Below, piece after piece: positions 24,125 through 34,016 of a stretch of DNA of 64,000 nt (within the stretch, counting starts at the first letter, position 1; every line of letters begins with the position of its first letter). Origin of the DNA: Candidatus Woesearchaeota archaeon B3_Woes. GTDB lineage: Archaea; Nanobdellota; Nanobdellia; Woesearchaeales; B3-WOES. The stretch is taken from positions 270,323 through 334,322 of the forward strand of contig NJBG01000001.1 in the NCBI GenBank assembly GCA_005222965.1. The letters run 5' to 3'. Below the pieces are notes generated by a model. That model was not told the DNA's origin. It saw nothing but the letters and a program-made list of their open reading frames with translations, and ran no database searches. The position numbers were made by a program, and so were the translations under genes.

Positions 24125-25876
24125 CTAGATATAGTAATATTTCTCTTTTGTTTTTTGTTCTCTGTCTTTTACAGAATCCTCTTTATTTGCTCTAGGCCTA
24201 TTACTCTCTCCATCTCTTCTAAAAGTAATTTTCATATCTTTTAGGAAAATATTCATACCTTCTTCCATCTCAAAAGGTCCTTTTGCTTCTCCTTCAACAG
24301 CTGGTTTTCCGTCAAAAACCAATAATTTCTGGGAAAGATAATCTAAAAACAATAAATCATGATCAACTATCAAAGCTGTTTTTCCTTTTATCTCCATTAA
24401 ATCTCTTATTATTTTTGAGATGATTAATCTTTGTTCTACATCTAAGTAAGCAGAAGGTTCATCTAATAAATACAAATCAGCATCTTTGCCCAAACAAAAA
24501 GCTATAGAAACTCTTTGAAGTTCCCCTCCTGATAACTCATTTAATTTTTTATTCAGCAAAGGTTTTATGTTTAATGGATTAATTATTTGATTTTCATACT
24601 TCTTAATTACATCTTTAAGCAAGTCCTTTACTATTTTGTTTGATTCAGATTCAAGATATTGTGGTTTATAACTTACTTTTATCTTTTTATCAATCTCTCC
24701 TTTATCTGGTTTTATTTCTTCTGCTAAAATTTTAGCAAAACTTGTCTTTCCAATACCATTCTCTCCTAAAATTCCAACAACATCCTTTCTATATACTTCT
24801 CCTTTTTGTGCTTTTAGATCAAATTTGCCTAATTTTTTTTCAATATCTTTCCATGATGTTAGCATATTATCTTCCTGGCTCTTTATTGGTGGTCTTTTTT
24901 CAAACTTAATCTTATGATCTCTAAATCTCATATTTTCTTCTCTTAAGAATCCCTCTAAGTAAGTATTAATTGCTGTTCTTGTTGCCCTAGGTTGTGCAAC
25001 AACTCCATAACAATTCTCTTTTCCATACATTATATGAATCAAATCAGTCATATAATCTAGAATGATTAGATCGTGTTCAACTACAAGGATAGCTGTATCT
25101 TCATTTGCTAATGATTTTATGAATTTGCTTATATTTATTCTTTGTTTTATATCTAAATAAGATGTTGGTTCATCAAAAATGTATAAATCTGCTTTTTTTA
25201 AGACAGCTGCTGCAATAGCAACTCTTTGTAATTCTCCTCCTGAAATCTTTTTAATATCATTGCCTAATATATTTTCAATATCTAACTTTTTTGCTATTTT
25301 GTCTAATTGTTTTTTTTCATCAACTTTTTTTAATAAATCTTTTACCTTTCCTTTTTCTGCTTTTGGAATTAAATCAACTTGTTGAGGTTTATAACTAATC
25401 TTTATTTTTTTATCTTTAACCTTTTCAAAAAAAGATTGAGCTTCTGTTCCTTTAAAATATTCTATTAACTCTTCATATTTTGCTTCCTTATCTTTTCCTA
25501 GGTTTGGTTTAAGTATTCCTGCTAAAATTTTAATTGCAGTAGATTTTCCAATTCCATTTACTCCTAAAACCCCTACTACTTTTCCAAAAATTGGTGTTGG
25601 TAAACTGAATAACTCAAATTGATTTTTTCCATATCTGTGAATTGGTCTTTCTTTAAGTTCTTCTGGCAAATTTATTATATGAATTGCTCCAAAAGGGCAT
25701 CTTTTTGGACAAATTCCACAACCAGTGCATAATTTTTCATCTATCTCTGCTTTATTGTCTACTTTTGTAATACATTCATCTCCTGCTCGGTTAACAGGGC
25801 AAAGCCTAATGCAAAGATAGTCTCCACATGCATGCGGATTACATTTTTCCTTTTCAACAATAGCTAATCTTGTCAT
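24125..25876 (-). CDS. abce1: Ribosome-recycling ATPase ABCE1
   Basis: ABCE1 (Rli1) splits ribosomal subunits after termination. The N-terminal region has two 4Fe-4S clusters, with Cys in CNPHACGDYLCIRLC (12, 17, 22, 26) and CTGCGICPKRCPFG. Two ABC ATPase domains follow: Walker A GVNGIGKST near residue 108 and GENGIGKTS near 371, signatures ISGGELQRVAIAA and LSGGELQRVSIAF, and Walker B IFDEPTSYLD and LLDEPSAYLD. The hinge and C-terminus match the family, and the 583-residue length is normal. A TTATTTAAATCTC element lies in the 48-bp gap before its ATG, so it has its own promoter, separate from the purine operon upstream on the same strand. Confidence 0.95.
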   Translation of the reverse strand: MTRLAIVEKEKCNPHACGDYLCIRLCPVNRAGDECITKVDNKAEIDEKLCTGCGICPKRCPFGAIHIINLPEELKERPIHRYGKNQFELFSLPTPIFGKVVGVLGVNGIGKSTAIKILAGILKPNLGKDKEAKYEELIEYFKGTEAQSFFEKVKDKKIKISYKPQQVDLIPKAEKGKVKDLLKKVDEKKQLDKIAKKLDIENILGNDIKKISGGELQRVAIAAAVLKKADLYIFDEPTSYLDIKQRINISKFIKSLANEDTAILVVEHDLIILDYMTDLIHIMYGKENCYGVVAQPRATRTAINTYLEGFLREENMRFRDHKIKFEKRPPIKSQEDNMLTSWKDIEKKLGKFDLKAQKGEVYRKDVVGILGENGIGKTSFAKILAEEIKPDKGEIDKKIKVSYKPQYLESESNKIVKDLLKDVIKKYENQIINPLNIKPLLNKKLNELSGGELQRVSIAFCLGKDADLYLLDEPSAYLDVEQRLIISKIIRDLMEIKGKTALIVDHDLLFLDYLSQKLLVFDGKPAVEGEAKGPFEMEEGMNIFLKDMKITFRRDGESNRPRANKEDSVKDREQKTKEKYYYI

Positions 25877-25924
25877 ATTACTTATTTCTCTATAGAGATT
25901 TAAATAAGTTTGTGTTTTTAGAAT

Positions 25925-27781
25925 TTATTCCCAACAAGTTGTTGCTGGAGGTTTATCTGTAACATCAATTACAAAGGCACCAACATTATAATCTTGTTTC
26001 AATTTATGTCCTATCTCATCTAAACATTCCCAGGACATTCTTTCAGGATCAATTGGAGAAACTGGAGAAACTGTCATAAAATCATCTGTTGTTACAGCTC
26101 TTAATACTGCCATTCTCTTATTAGTGTCATATACATCTGCTCCAGATAAAACAAATATTGTTTGAGCAATATTTGGTGTAAATCCATGAGAATAGATTAC
26201 TTCTCTTCCTACATAATCTATTTCTTTAAGTTGATCTATAGTTTCTCTTGTTACTTGTGTTTGTATAAAATTGTCTAAATATTTTTGATCTATTTGATCA
26301 TTTCCTATATCATATACAATTCTATTTATTTTATGAATTTCTTTAGGTATTCTTTGTGCAGCTTCTCTTATCTTATTCCAATATCTTCCGCCTCTTAACA
26401 ATGCTAAGTATGTATAAGTTCTATTATCACCTTGTACACCTACAGTTTTTACAGGCAATACATATCCTTCCAACCCAAACTCAGAAGCAATCTCCTTAAC
26501 TCTATCATTTGTTCTATAAAATTCTTTATTAACCCAATTTGGGAGGCTATCTACAATTCTGATTCCCAATCCTGGACCAGGATAAGGTTGTCTTTCACTA
26601 ATATTTAACGGAAGACCAATAGCTCTTGCAGCTTCTCTTATTTCATCTTTAAATATAAGTCTATTTGGTTCAACAATTCTTCCCTCTTCTCTTAAATCTT
26701 CAATAAATTTACAACCCACATTATGGTGAGATTTAATATTTGCGGCTTTTTTTCCAACACCTTTCCCACTTTCTATTAGATCTGTGTATAGTGTTCCTTG
26801 TGCTAAGAATGTTTTCTTTGAATCAATTCCTTGTTCTTCGCATACTTCCTGCATGAGGGTTCCAAATAAATTTCCAATAGCCTTACGTTTATCTTCAGGA
26901 TCACTCATTCCCTTAACAGCATCAATAAATCTATCTTCTGCGTATTTAACAATTAAATTTTCAACACCTGCTTGTGTTAAAGCTTTTATCACTTCTTCTG
27001 ATTCCCCTTTTCTCATTAAAGCATCTATATATACAAAATATTTTTTTCCAGGTATGTCTGTTTGTGCTAATAATGATGCAACATAGGTTGAATCAACTCC
27101 CCCAGAAACAAAACATAAAACATCATTATTTCCAACAGTTTCTCTTATGTATTCTTTACTTTGTTCAATATAATTTTCCATTGTCCATTCACTACTACAA
27201 CCACAAATGTTATGTACAAAATTAGAAATAATTTGTAATCCTTTTTCTGTATGTGTTACTTCAGGATGAAATTGAACTCCATAAATTCTTTTTTCATCAT
27301 TTGCAATCCCAGCAACATGATATGTTGTCATAGCTATTTGTCTAAAACCTTCTGCAAGGTTTTCTAAATCAACACTATCTCCATGGCTCATCCATCCTCT
27401 TATTTTGCTATCTAAATTAGAAAATAAAGGGTGATTAGAATCTAAAGAAACATCTGTTTCTCCATATTCCTTATCAACTGAATCTCCATATAGAGTTCCT
27501 CCTTCAAGTAAATGATTTGTTAGTTGCATCCCATAACATATTCCAAGAACAGGTATTCCTAAATTAAACAAATTTGGGTCAACAAGTGGTGCATTTTCTT
27601 CATAAACACTCTCAGGACCTCCTGATAAAATAATCCCCTTTGGACTCCTAGTAACAATATCATCTAAGTTAGTATCAAAAGGCAAAATCTCTGAAAAAAC
27701 ATGAGATTTTCTAACAGATTTAGCAATTAGTTGGGTATATTGTCCTCCAAAATCCAATACTAAGATTTCATCCTGCGTCAT
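25925..27781 (-). CDS. guaA: GMP synthase (glutamine-hydrolysing), long form
   Basis: Converts XMP to GMP with ATP and glutamine. The glutaminase domain has Cys82 in GICYGMQ and His172/Glu174 in FHPEVTH. The ATP pyrophosphatase domain has the PP-loop SGGVDST at about 226. The dimerisation domain has ERQPYPGPGLGIRI and ends PPATTCWE. At 618 residues it is about 90 longer than typical bacterial GuaA; extra sequence lies between the PP-loop domain and the C-terminus (around 470-570), as in longer forms. Its ATG follows the purH stop with no spacer (TAAATG), so translation is coupled. It is the last gene of the purine operon and makes this branch yield GMP, but guaB is not in the window. Confidence 0.93.
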   Translation of the reverse strand: MTQDEILVLDFGGQYTQLIAKSVRKSHVFSEILPFDTNLDDIVTRSPKGIILSGGPESVYEENAPLVDPNLFNLGIPVLGICYGMQLTNHLLEGGTLYGDSVDKEYGETDVSLDSNHPLFSNLDSKIRGWMSHGDSVDLENLAEGFRQIAMTTYHVAGIANDEKRIYGVQFHPEVTHTEKGLQIISNFVHNICGCSSEWTMENYIEQSKEYIRETVGNNDVLCFVSGGVDSTYVASLLAQTDIPGKKYFVYIDALMRKGESEEVIKALTQAGVENLIVKYAEDRFIDAVKGMSDPEDKRKAIGNLFGTLMQEVCEEQGIDSKKTFLAQGTLYTDLIESGKGVGKKAANIKSHHNVGCKFIEDLREEGRIVEPNRLIFKDEIREAARAIGLPLNISERQPYPGPGLGIRIVDSLPNWVNKEFYRTNDRVKEIASEFGLEGYVLPVKTVGVQGDNRTYTYLALLRGGRYWNKIREAAQRIPKEIHKINRIVYDIGNDQIDQKYLDNFIQTQVTRETIDQLKEIDYVGREVIYSHGFTPNIAQTIFVLSGADVYDTNKRMAVLRAVTTDDFMTVSPVSPIDPERMSWECLDEIGHKLKQDYNVGAFVIDVTDKPPATTCWE

Positions 27782-29611
27782 TTAATGTTTAAAATGTCTC
27801 ATCCCTGTAAAGACCATTGCTATATCATATTCATTTGCTGCTTCTATAACGCTCGGATCTCCATTTGAACCACCTGGTTGAATAACATTTTTAATTCCAA
27901 AACCTGCAACTGCATCTAATCCATCTCTAAATGGAAAAAATGCATCAGAAGCTAAACAACAATCTTTTAATTGAGTTTTAATATACTGTTCTTTTGTTTG
28001 TCCAGCAATTACCTTACTAGCCGAATCCATTAATGTATCATATTCACTTGTTAACATTGCTTTTGCATGCTCTGTTGCTTCCTCTAAATTTGCTAGCACT
28101 TGATATTCCATTTCAAGATTCTCATGAGCTTTTGTTATTGCTAATTTTCCACCAGCATCTTTTCTGTTAGGTTGACCTGCCCCCATTCCTAAAACTTGGT
28201 ATTGGCCAGGTGAATATTCTCTACAAATAACTATAGCATTTGATTTTGTATGTTTAGCTGCTTTCATTGCAAAATCATATAACCCTTCTGAATTTTCTTT
28301 TGGTTTTGTTTCTGTTACAATTCCAACAGTTAATTCTTTTTGGCTATTTTGACATGTCAATTGATATGGTTCTCTAAATAACTCTTCAACAGTATCTGTT
28401 AAATATAATCTACTGTCTCTTTCTTGTTTTAGAATTCCTCCAAGTAGTTCTCTATATTCAATATCTTCAACTACCCCTGCAGCCATATCCCCTACTTCTA
28501 ATATTCTTAAATTTGATTTTGTTTTTTTGCCTTGAACATACTCTAAAGCTTGTGGACTAACACTAGGAGCAATCATTGCTTCAACAAACCACCCTTTTTT
28601 ACCAGTTGTATTTGGTCTATCACAAATAACCTTCATAGTATCAAGATCAACTTCTCTATTAAACGCAATTACACTTCCAAATGCACTAACAGGGTCACCC
28701 TGCCATGCTCTCTCCAATGCATTTTCTAATGTGTCTGCAGTTGCAATACCACAAGGTTCACTATGTTTAATTACAACAACAGTTGGTTGATCTTTATATT
28801 CTTTAACTGTTCGAAGTGCAGCCTCTGCATCTAAAAAGTTATTATAACCTAATGGACCCCCATGAACTTGATTAGCTATAACAGCGTTTGGTTCACTAAT
28901 GTTTGGGTCAACAAACAACCATGATTTTTGATGCCAATTTTCTCCATATCTTCCAAGTTCTTTTCCATCTACAAATTTTCTCCTTAAGGTTTCTTCTCCT
29001 GTAAATCTTCTTGTTAATTCTACTGCGTTAGCAGATCTATAATCAGCAATAGTGTTTATTGCAAATGCTGCTAAGTCTCTCCTAGTCTCTTTTGTTAATA
29101 CTCCATTATTTAAATCCATTTCTGAAATAATAGTTTCATAAATTGCAGGGTCAGCTAATACTCCTACGTGTTTCCAATTCTTTACAGCAGAGATAGTAGC
29201 AGTTGGACCTCCAATATCCATATTTTCAATAATGTCATCTTCAGTTGCACCTGGTTTTGCTGCTGTACTTTCAAAAGGATATAAATTATTTACAACTAAA
29301 TCAATTGAAACAATATTGTTGTCTTTTGCTTCTTGTACATGTTCAGGATTAGATCTATCAAATAAAATTCCACCTAAGATAGCAGGATGTAATGTTTTAA
29401 CTCTTCCATCAAATAATTCTGGATAGCCTGTTACATCTGAGACATCAATAACATTAATATCATAACCGTTTTCTTCAATAATTTCTCTAAGTACCCTAGA
29501 TGTTCCACCAGTTGAAATTATTTCATAATTGTGATGACTTAAACCTTCAGCTAATATATCCAAATTTGTTTTATCAGTTACTGTTATTAATGCTCTATTT
29601 TTTTGATCCAT
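27782..29611 (-). CDS. purH: Bifunctional AICAR transformylase / IMP cyclohydrolase
   Basis: Catalyses the last two steps to IMP. The N-terminal IMP cyclohydrolase (MGS-like) domain has ALITVTDKTNLDILAEGL, STGGTSR and VTGYPELFDGRVKTLHP. The C-terminal AICAR formyltransferase domain has KHSEPCGIA, the catalytic region FFPFRDGLD, and the end QPGGSNGDPSVIEAANEYD with RHFKH. It has 609 residues, longer than the usual 510-530, with extra sequence in the middle of the transformylase domain. A GGAGG box sits 9 nt before its ATG. Most archaea use PurP and PurO instead of PurH, so presence of this enzyme supports a bacterial source for the operon. Confidence 0.94.
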   Translation of the reverse strand: MDQKNRALITVTDKTNLDILAEGLSHHNYEIISTGGTSRVLREIIEENGYDINVIDVSDVTGYPELFDGRVKTLHPAILGGILFDRSNPEHVQEAKDNNIVSIDLVVNNLYPFESTAAKPGATEDDIIENMDIGGPTATISAVKNWKHVGVLADPAIYETIISEMDLNNGVLTKETRRDLAAFAINTIADYRSANAVELTRRFTGEETLRRKFVDGKELGRYGENWHQKSWLFVDPNISEPNAVIANQVHGGPLGYNNFLDAEAALRTVKEYKDQPTVVVIKHSEPCGIATADTLENALERAWQGDPVSAFGSVIAFNREVDLDTMKVICDRPNTTGKKGWFVEAMIAPSVSPQALEYVQGKKTKSNLRILEVGDMAAGVVEDIEYRELLGGILKQERDSRLYLTDTVEELFREPYQLTCQNSQKELTVGIVTETKPKENSEGLYDFAMKAAKHTKSNAIVICREYSPGQYQVLGMGAGQPNRKDAGGKLAITKAHENLEMEYQVLANLEEATEHAKAMLTSEYDTLMDSASKVIAGQTKEQYIKTQLKDCCLASDAFFPFRDGLDAVAGFGIKNVIQPGGSNGDPSVIEAANEYDIAMVFTGMRHFKH

Positions 29612-29633
29612 TTTCTATTTCCTCCATTAAATT

Positions 29634-31490
29634 TTAAGATTTATATCTTCTTAATAATTTCTGAGTTTGTCTTGCATTATCTATCATAACTCTTGTATCC
29701 TCAATAGCCGTTCCAAAAAGGGGTGTTCTAGCTTCATTTTTATTCGCAGCAGCAATTTCTTCTAATAATTGTTCTTGTTCTTCAGGGTCTGCCATATAAA
29801 ATCGATCTATAAGTCCATTAGTGTCCATAACACTATGAAGCATATCTTCCACACGTGCTGCAGTTTTCTCATTAATTACTTTATCTTGCACCATCCTATT
29901 AACATAATCTGTAATCTCTTGTGGCTGAACTCTTGGTTTCATAACAAGATCTTTTATCCTATCATATGCATCAGGTACGTCTCTCTCTTTTAAGTAGGTA
30001 TTTATTGCAGAGGAGATTACTTGTGGCCCAGATTGATAAATTTCGTTCTCTAATGTAACAAAATTTGGTTCATATTTTTTTAATTCACCAATCAATCTTT
30101 TCGTGCCTATAATTGATAACATAATTGGATGAAATAATTCACGTTTTGTGATAGATCTTCTTAAATCTCCTTGTCCCCTATAAGCCACAATCGCATCTTT
30201 TATTGGATTCATCATACTGGTATAAATAGAAACTAGTGCTTCACAACCTTCTGCAAAAAAAGGATTTGTTTTTTGAGGCATAGCAGAAGAACCAGATTCT
30301 CCTTTTTGAGTCAGTTTTGCTAAGATTCCTCTAGATGCATAAAGCCAAACATCTGTTGCGGTTTTTTTTACAACAGATCCAACATTAACTAATACATCTA
30401 GTGCTTGTGCCAATGAGGCATTGCTACAATCCTGATCATTTCCTTTATCAACATAATTAAGACCAAATATATTTTCTACAATTTTCTTATACATTGGAGT
30501 AAAATCTATATCTGGGAATGTTGCTTTCATATCAACATCAGTGCCAATAGCTCCTGAAATTGTACCATCAATTTTGAACATATCTTTTTGTAAAAATGGT
30601 TTTGCATGCAGTTTAAGTTGTTCTGCAAGATTAGCATATACATGACCAAAGTTTTTTAATTGTGCCTTCTGCCCATGGGTTTCTGCTGTAAATGATGCAT
30701 CCATGTATTTTTCTGCTCTTTCTTCTAATTCAGATACAAAATCTGCTAAAACAGAAGTAACTTCTCCTATTGCAGCCATATAAAGTTGTCCTGTAACATT
30801 AGTATTAACATCTGCAGAAGTTCTTGCAAAATGAGTTATCTTTTTCATTAAATTATCATCTAATCCTAATTGTTGTGCCCTAATTGTTATCCAAGTATTT
30901 GCTGCAACAATATCGTGGTTTGTTCTTCTTTCAATAATTTTAATAGCAAGATAATCTTTTGTACGGAATTCCTTGTATATACTTCTTAATGTTTCTTTTT
31001 CTTCTTTAGTAAATGGTCTTTCTACTAAAGGAGTATCTACATCTCCCAATACGTCTACAAGCTCTATAACATATTCAATACCAAATTTCATTCTTCCTTG
31101 AACTAAAGCTTGTTCAGAACTTATATCCTTAAATGGACTAACAAATCTATTATATCTTCCTGTTGTAATCTCTTCAGAATCTCCTTTATCTAAAATAAGT
31201 TCTATTCTTGATTTTTGTTCTCTTCTTTCTGCAAAACCCTCATCAGGAATTCGCATTACTTCATCTAAAAATGTAAATTCTCCTAATCTAAGATTTTTAT
31301 CTAAAAGAAAAGAAACACTACCATCTGAAAAATTATATTCTTTTATTAAGGTTCCTGTTGCTTGTTCTAATTCTTTATTATATCTTTGCTGTAATCTTCC
31401 TTGTTCAACTGTTTCTAATTCAGATTTAGGAGTATCCAAATGTTGACTCAATTGATTTACTAACTCTTCAAAGGGTAGTTCTTGGTTCAT
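29634..31490 (-). CDS. purB: Adenylosuccinate lyase-type fumarase-fold enzyme
   Basis: Adenylosuccinate lyase releases fumarate from SAICAR and from adenylosuccinate. The superfamily signature GSSAMPQKTNPFFAE lies at about residue 416. The catalytic-His region is TAETHGQKAQLKNFG near 268, and helical bundle segments lie between. The product is 618 residues against about 430-480 in most PurB, with long N- and C-terminal extensions that I cannot assign. Position between purC and purH in the operon fixes the role as the SAICAR step. Its ATG lies 2 nt after the purC stop and has no clear Shine-Dalgarno, so it is probably translated by coupling. Confidence 0.87.
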   Translation of the reverse strand: MNQELPFEELVNQLSQHLDTPKSELETVEQGRLQQRYNKELEQATGTLIKEYNFSDGSVSFLLDKNLRLGEFTFLDEVMRIPDEGFAERREQKSRIELILDKGDSEEITTGRYNRFVSPFKDISSEQALVQGRMKFGIEYVIELVDVLGDVDTPLVERPFTKEEKETLRSIYKEFRTKDYLAIKIIERRTNHDIVAANTWITIRAQQLGLDDNLMKKITHFARTSADVNTNVTGQLYMAAIGEVTSVLADFVSELEERAEKYMDASFTAETHGQKAQLKNFGHVYANLAEQLKLHAKPFLQKDMFKIDGTISGAIGTDVDMKATFPDIDFTPMYKKIVENIFGLNYVDKGNDQDCSNASLAQALDVLVNVGSVVKKTATDVWLYASRGILAKLTQKGESGSSAMPQKTNPFFAEGCEALVSIYTSMMNPIKDAIVAYRGQGDLRRSITKRELFHPIMLSIIGTKRLIGELKKYEPNFVTLENEIYQSGPQVISSAINTYLKERDVPDAYDRIKDLVMKPRVQPQEITDYVNRMVQDKVINEKTAARVEDMLHSVMDTNGLIDRFYMADPEEQEQLLEEIAAANKNEARTPLFGTAIEDTRVMIDNARQTQKLLRRYKS

Positions 31491-31492
31491 TT

Positions 31493-32596
31493 TTATGCTG
31501 CCATCTCTATTACCCCATAAGGTTTAAGTGCATCTACTATCTCTGCTCTAGCATCTCCTATTTCAGGAACAGGTTCTCCTGTTATTTTTTCTGCTAATCC
31601 TTTATATAATGCACTTGTTTCCATAAACACACTATCAGGAACTCTATAAGATTCTGCAAGTTGTGTTCTCTCATCCATTCTACTTTTATTTACTAAAACA
31701 TCTCTATCAGGTACACTAGCCTGAAGAGCTTCCCTAAACATTTCTTTAGATTCTTCTACTGTTTGACCTCGTTGATATAACTCCTTATCCCAATATCTTG
31801 AAGAATCTGGTGTTCCAATTTCATCAATATAAATCAATTGTTGTTGACCATCAACTAAAACATAACCAAACTCAAATTTAGTATCAACAAAAACTTTTCC
31901 AACAGCATCAAGTTCTCTATCTATTAAACTAAATCCTTCTGTTAATAATCTCTCATATAATTCTACATCTGCTTGTGATTTAAATCCAAACGCAGTATAG
32001 TTATCTAAAATTTGTTGTCTTGTTACATTAACATCATCTACTTCTGGTACACCAGGTATTCCTCTAAGAAGCCCTTTGGTAGAAGGTGTAATTAATAATT
32101 GGTCTAATCTTTGATCTTTCTTTAAACCTTCCGGAACAGATATACCACAAATTTCTCTATCTCCTTTTTCATAACCTCTCCACATACTTCCTGTAATATA
32201 TTGTCTTGCAATCGCTTCAACCATAACTGGTTCTGCTCTTTGAACAATCCAAACTAAAGGATGAGGTGTAGCTACAATATGATTTCCTGCTAATCCTTCT
32301 TGTTCAAATCTTTCGAACCAATGTTTTGATATTGCATTCAAAGATGCTCCTTTTCCAGGAATACCTTTTAACCCACTTTCAGTTTCCCATGTAAATTCAT
32401 AAGCAGATATTCTGTCACTAATAACTAGGGCGCCCAATTCTGGATTAGATCCACTAAAACCAGTTTGTTCTGCTACTCTTTGACTATCTTCTTGACTAAA
32501 CCAATAAGCAGATCTCACCTTTCCGTCATGTACATCTCCTTGGTGTCTTATTGGTAAATCATTTGTTTTAACAATTGCTAAATTTTCTACAGACAT
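31493..32596 (-). CDS. purC: SAICAR synthetase, long form
   Basis: Joins CAIR and aspartate with ATP to give SAICAR. Recognised by GDVHDGKVRSAY near residue 18, VISDRISAYEF, PHPLVWIVQRAEPVMVEAIA, YITGSMWRGYEKGDREICG and VDTKFEFGY. It has 367 residues, the longer version known from some bacteria rather than the 235-260-residue version usual in Bacillus and archaea. A GGAGG lies 9 nt before the start ATG at 32594-32596. The neighbours purM and purB are the flanking steps of the pathway in this operon. Confidence 0.92.
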   Translation of the reverse strand: MSVENLAIVKTNDLPIRHQGDVHDGKVRSAYWFSQEDSQRVAEQTGFSGSNPELGALVISDRISAYEFTWETESGLKGIPGKGASLNAISKHWFERFEQEGLAGNHIVATPHPLVWIVQRAEPVMVEAIARQYITGSMWRGYEKGDREICGISVPEGLKKDQRLDQLLITPSTKGLLRGIPGVPEVDDVNVTRQQILDNYTAFGFKSQADVELYERLLTEGFSLIDRELDAVGKVFVDTKFEFGYVLVDGQQQLIYIDEIGTPDSSRYWDKELYQRGQTVEESKEMFREALQASVPDRDVLVNKSRMDERTQLAESYRVPDSVFMETSALYKGLAEKITGEPVPEIGDARAEIVDALKPYGVIEMAA

Positions 32597-32635
32597 TTTT
32601 TACATCCTCCATTTATTTATTTTTTAATGATTAAT

Positions 32636-34006
32636 TTAATTTTTGCTAATTCCACCTATAACTGCAGCTTGTCTATCAACACCTTCAACACTATGTCTAA
32701 AATTATCATTAACGTATTTTACTACTTCGTCTGCAATGTCTGGTGATACTGTTATAGTAAATCCAACACCCATATTAAACGCCTCATACATTGCTTCCAT
32801 ATCAGCTCCATGCTTTCTAAAATGTCTAACAATTGGAGGTAAAGGTAATATTTCTCTTTGAACATCTGCCAGTAATCCCTCTGGAATCATTCTTTTTATG
32901 TTATCGCTTTGTCCTCCTCCTGTTATATGTGCTGTTGCTTTAATTTGTCCTTGATATTTTGAAAGTATTCCTTCTGACTTCTCATTTCCAAACAATATAT
33001 CTGTATATGGAATATGTGACTTTGAGAGCTCTCTTGTTATCGCTTCATGTGTAAGATCCCCTACTTCAGGCTCACCTATCATTTCTAAGTATTTTCTTGC
33101 AAGACTATATCCATTTGTCATTAAACAGTCGGTTGCAAATCCAATTATTACGTCGTTTGCTTTTACATCTTCTCCAGTAATCATATTTTTTTCATCAATA
33201 ACCCCAATAACTGTTCCAGCAATATCAACCTGTCCAGAATTATATTCATCAGATTTTACCATAACATAAGGGTCTAATGCTTTTATTCCCAAAGTATCAC
33301 AAATCTTTTGGGATTTTGCAACAATTTCTTCAAGTGCTCCTTTTTCAACATTTCCTGCAACATATAAAGAAAATGCAACAGGTTTAACACCTATCGCTCC
33401 TAAATCATTGCTTCCATGGTAAATTATATCTCTTGGATCTTTCACAATTCTTGTTTTTGTTCCAGTACCATCAGTACTTCCACAAAGAAGTGGCCTATCC
33501 ATATTTTTTATTAATTTTGCAAGATCTACTGTTGTTCCTTGATTTCCATTAAATAATAAACTAACATAAGCATCTTGTTGTCCTGGTTTATATGTTCCTG
33601 GCATTTCAGCACTCTCTCCACCAATCGTAGGAACGTCATGTTCAAGCAGCCCTTCCTTTGCAATTGCTATTGCAAATGATGGAAACCACTCATTCATATC
33701 GGGACCAGCACAATAATCTAATAATGCAATTGGGGTAGTTCCTTCTTTTATTTGATTAAATGCAAGCTGTGTTACATTTTGTCCCATTTCTTCCGGAGTT
33801 TTTCCTCTAAGAAGAGAAGCACATATAATACCAATTGGAACACTATCTTCTCCTTTAAGGTGACTTATATCTACTGCACCACCAAAAGAACCTTCAGCAT
33901 TTAATCCAAGATCATTAAGTCCTTGTTTTATTCTAGCATTGACTTTATTTTGAGCTATAAGTGAAACTCCTGCATCTGCATAATCTATATCTGAAATATC
34001 TTCCAT
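32636..34006 (-). CDS. purM: AIR synthetase
   Basis: Phosphoribosylaminoimidazole synthetase closes the imidazole ring using ATP. The N-terminus shows DYADAGVSLIAQNKVNARIK. The glycine loop is GGAVDIS; GIICASLLRGKTPEEMG and LDYCAGPDMNEWFPS follow, then PTIGGESAEMPGTY and the sugar-phosphate region DGTGTKTR. The C-terminal domain has TNGYSLAR and THITGGG-like AHITGGGQSDNI. It has 456 residues against about 345 for most PurM, with added segments in the middle. AGGAGG lies 6 nt before the ATG. It sits between purE and purC. Confidence 0.9.
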   Translation of the reverse strand: MEDISDIDYADAGVSLIAQNKVNARIKQGLNDLGLNAEGSFGGAVDISHLKGEDSVPIGIICASLLRGKTPEEMGQNVTQLAFNQIKEGTTPIALLDYCAGPDMNEWFPSFAIAIAKEGLLEHDVPTIGGESAEMPGTYKPGQQDAYVSLLFNGNQGTTVDLAKLIKNMDRPLLCGSTDGTGTKTRIVKDPRDIIYHGSNDLGAIGVKPVAFSLYVAGNVEKGALEEIVAKSQKICDTLGIKALDPYVMVKSDEYNSGQVDIAGTVIGVIDEKNMITGEDVKANDVIIGFATDCLMTNGYSLARKYLEMIGEPEVGDLTHEAITRELSKSHIPYTDILFGNEKSEGILSKYQGQIKATAHITGGGQSDNIKRMIPEGLLADVQREILPLPPIVRHFRKHGADMEAMYEAFNMGVGFTITVSPDIADEVVKYVNDNFRHSVEGVDRQAAVIGGISKN

Positions 34007-34016
34007 TTTAATCCTC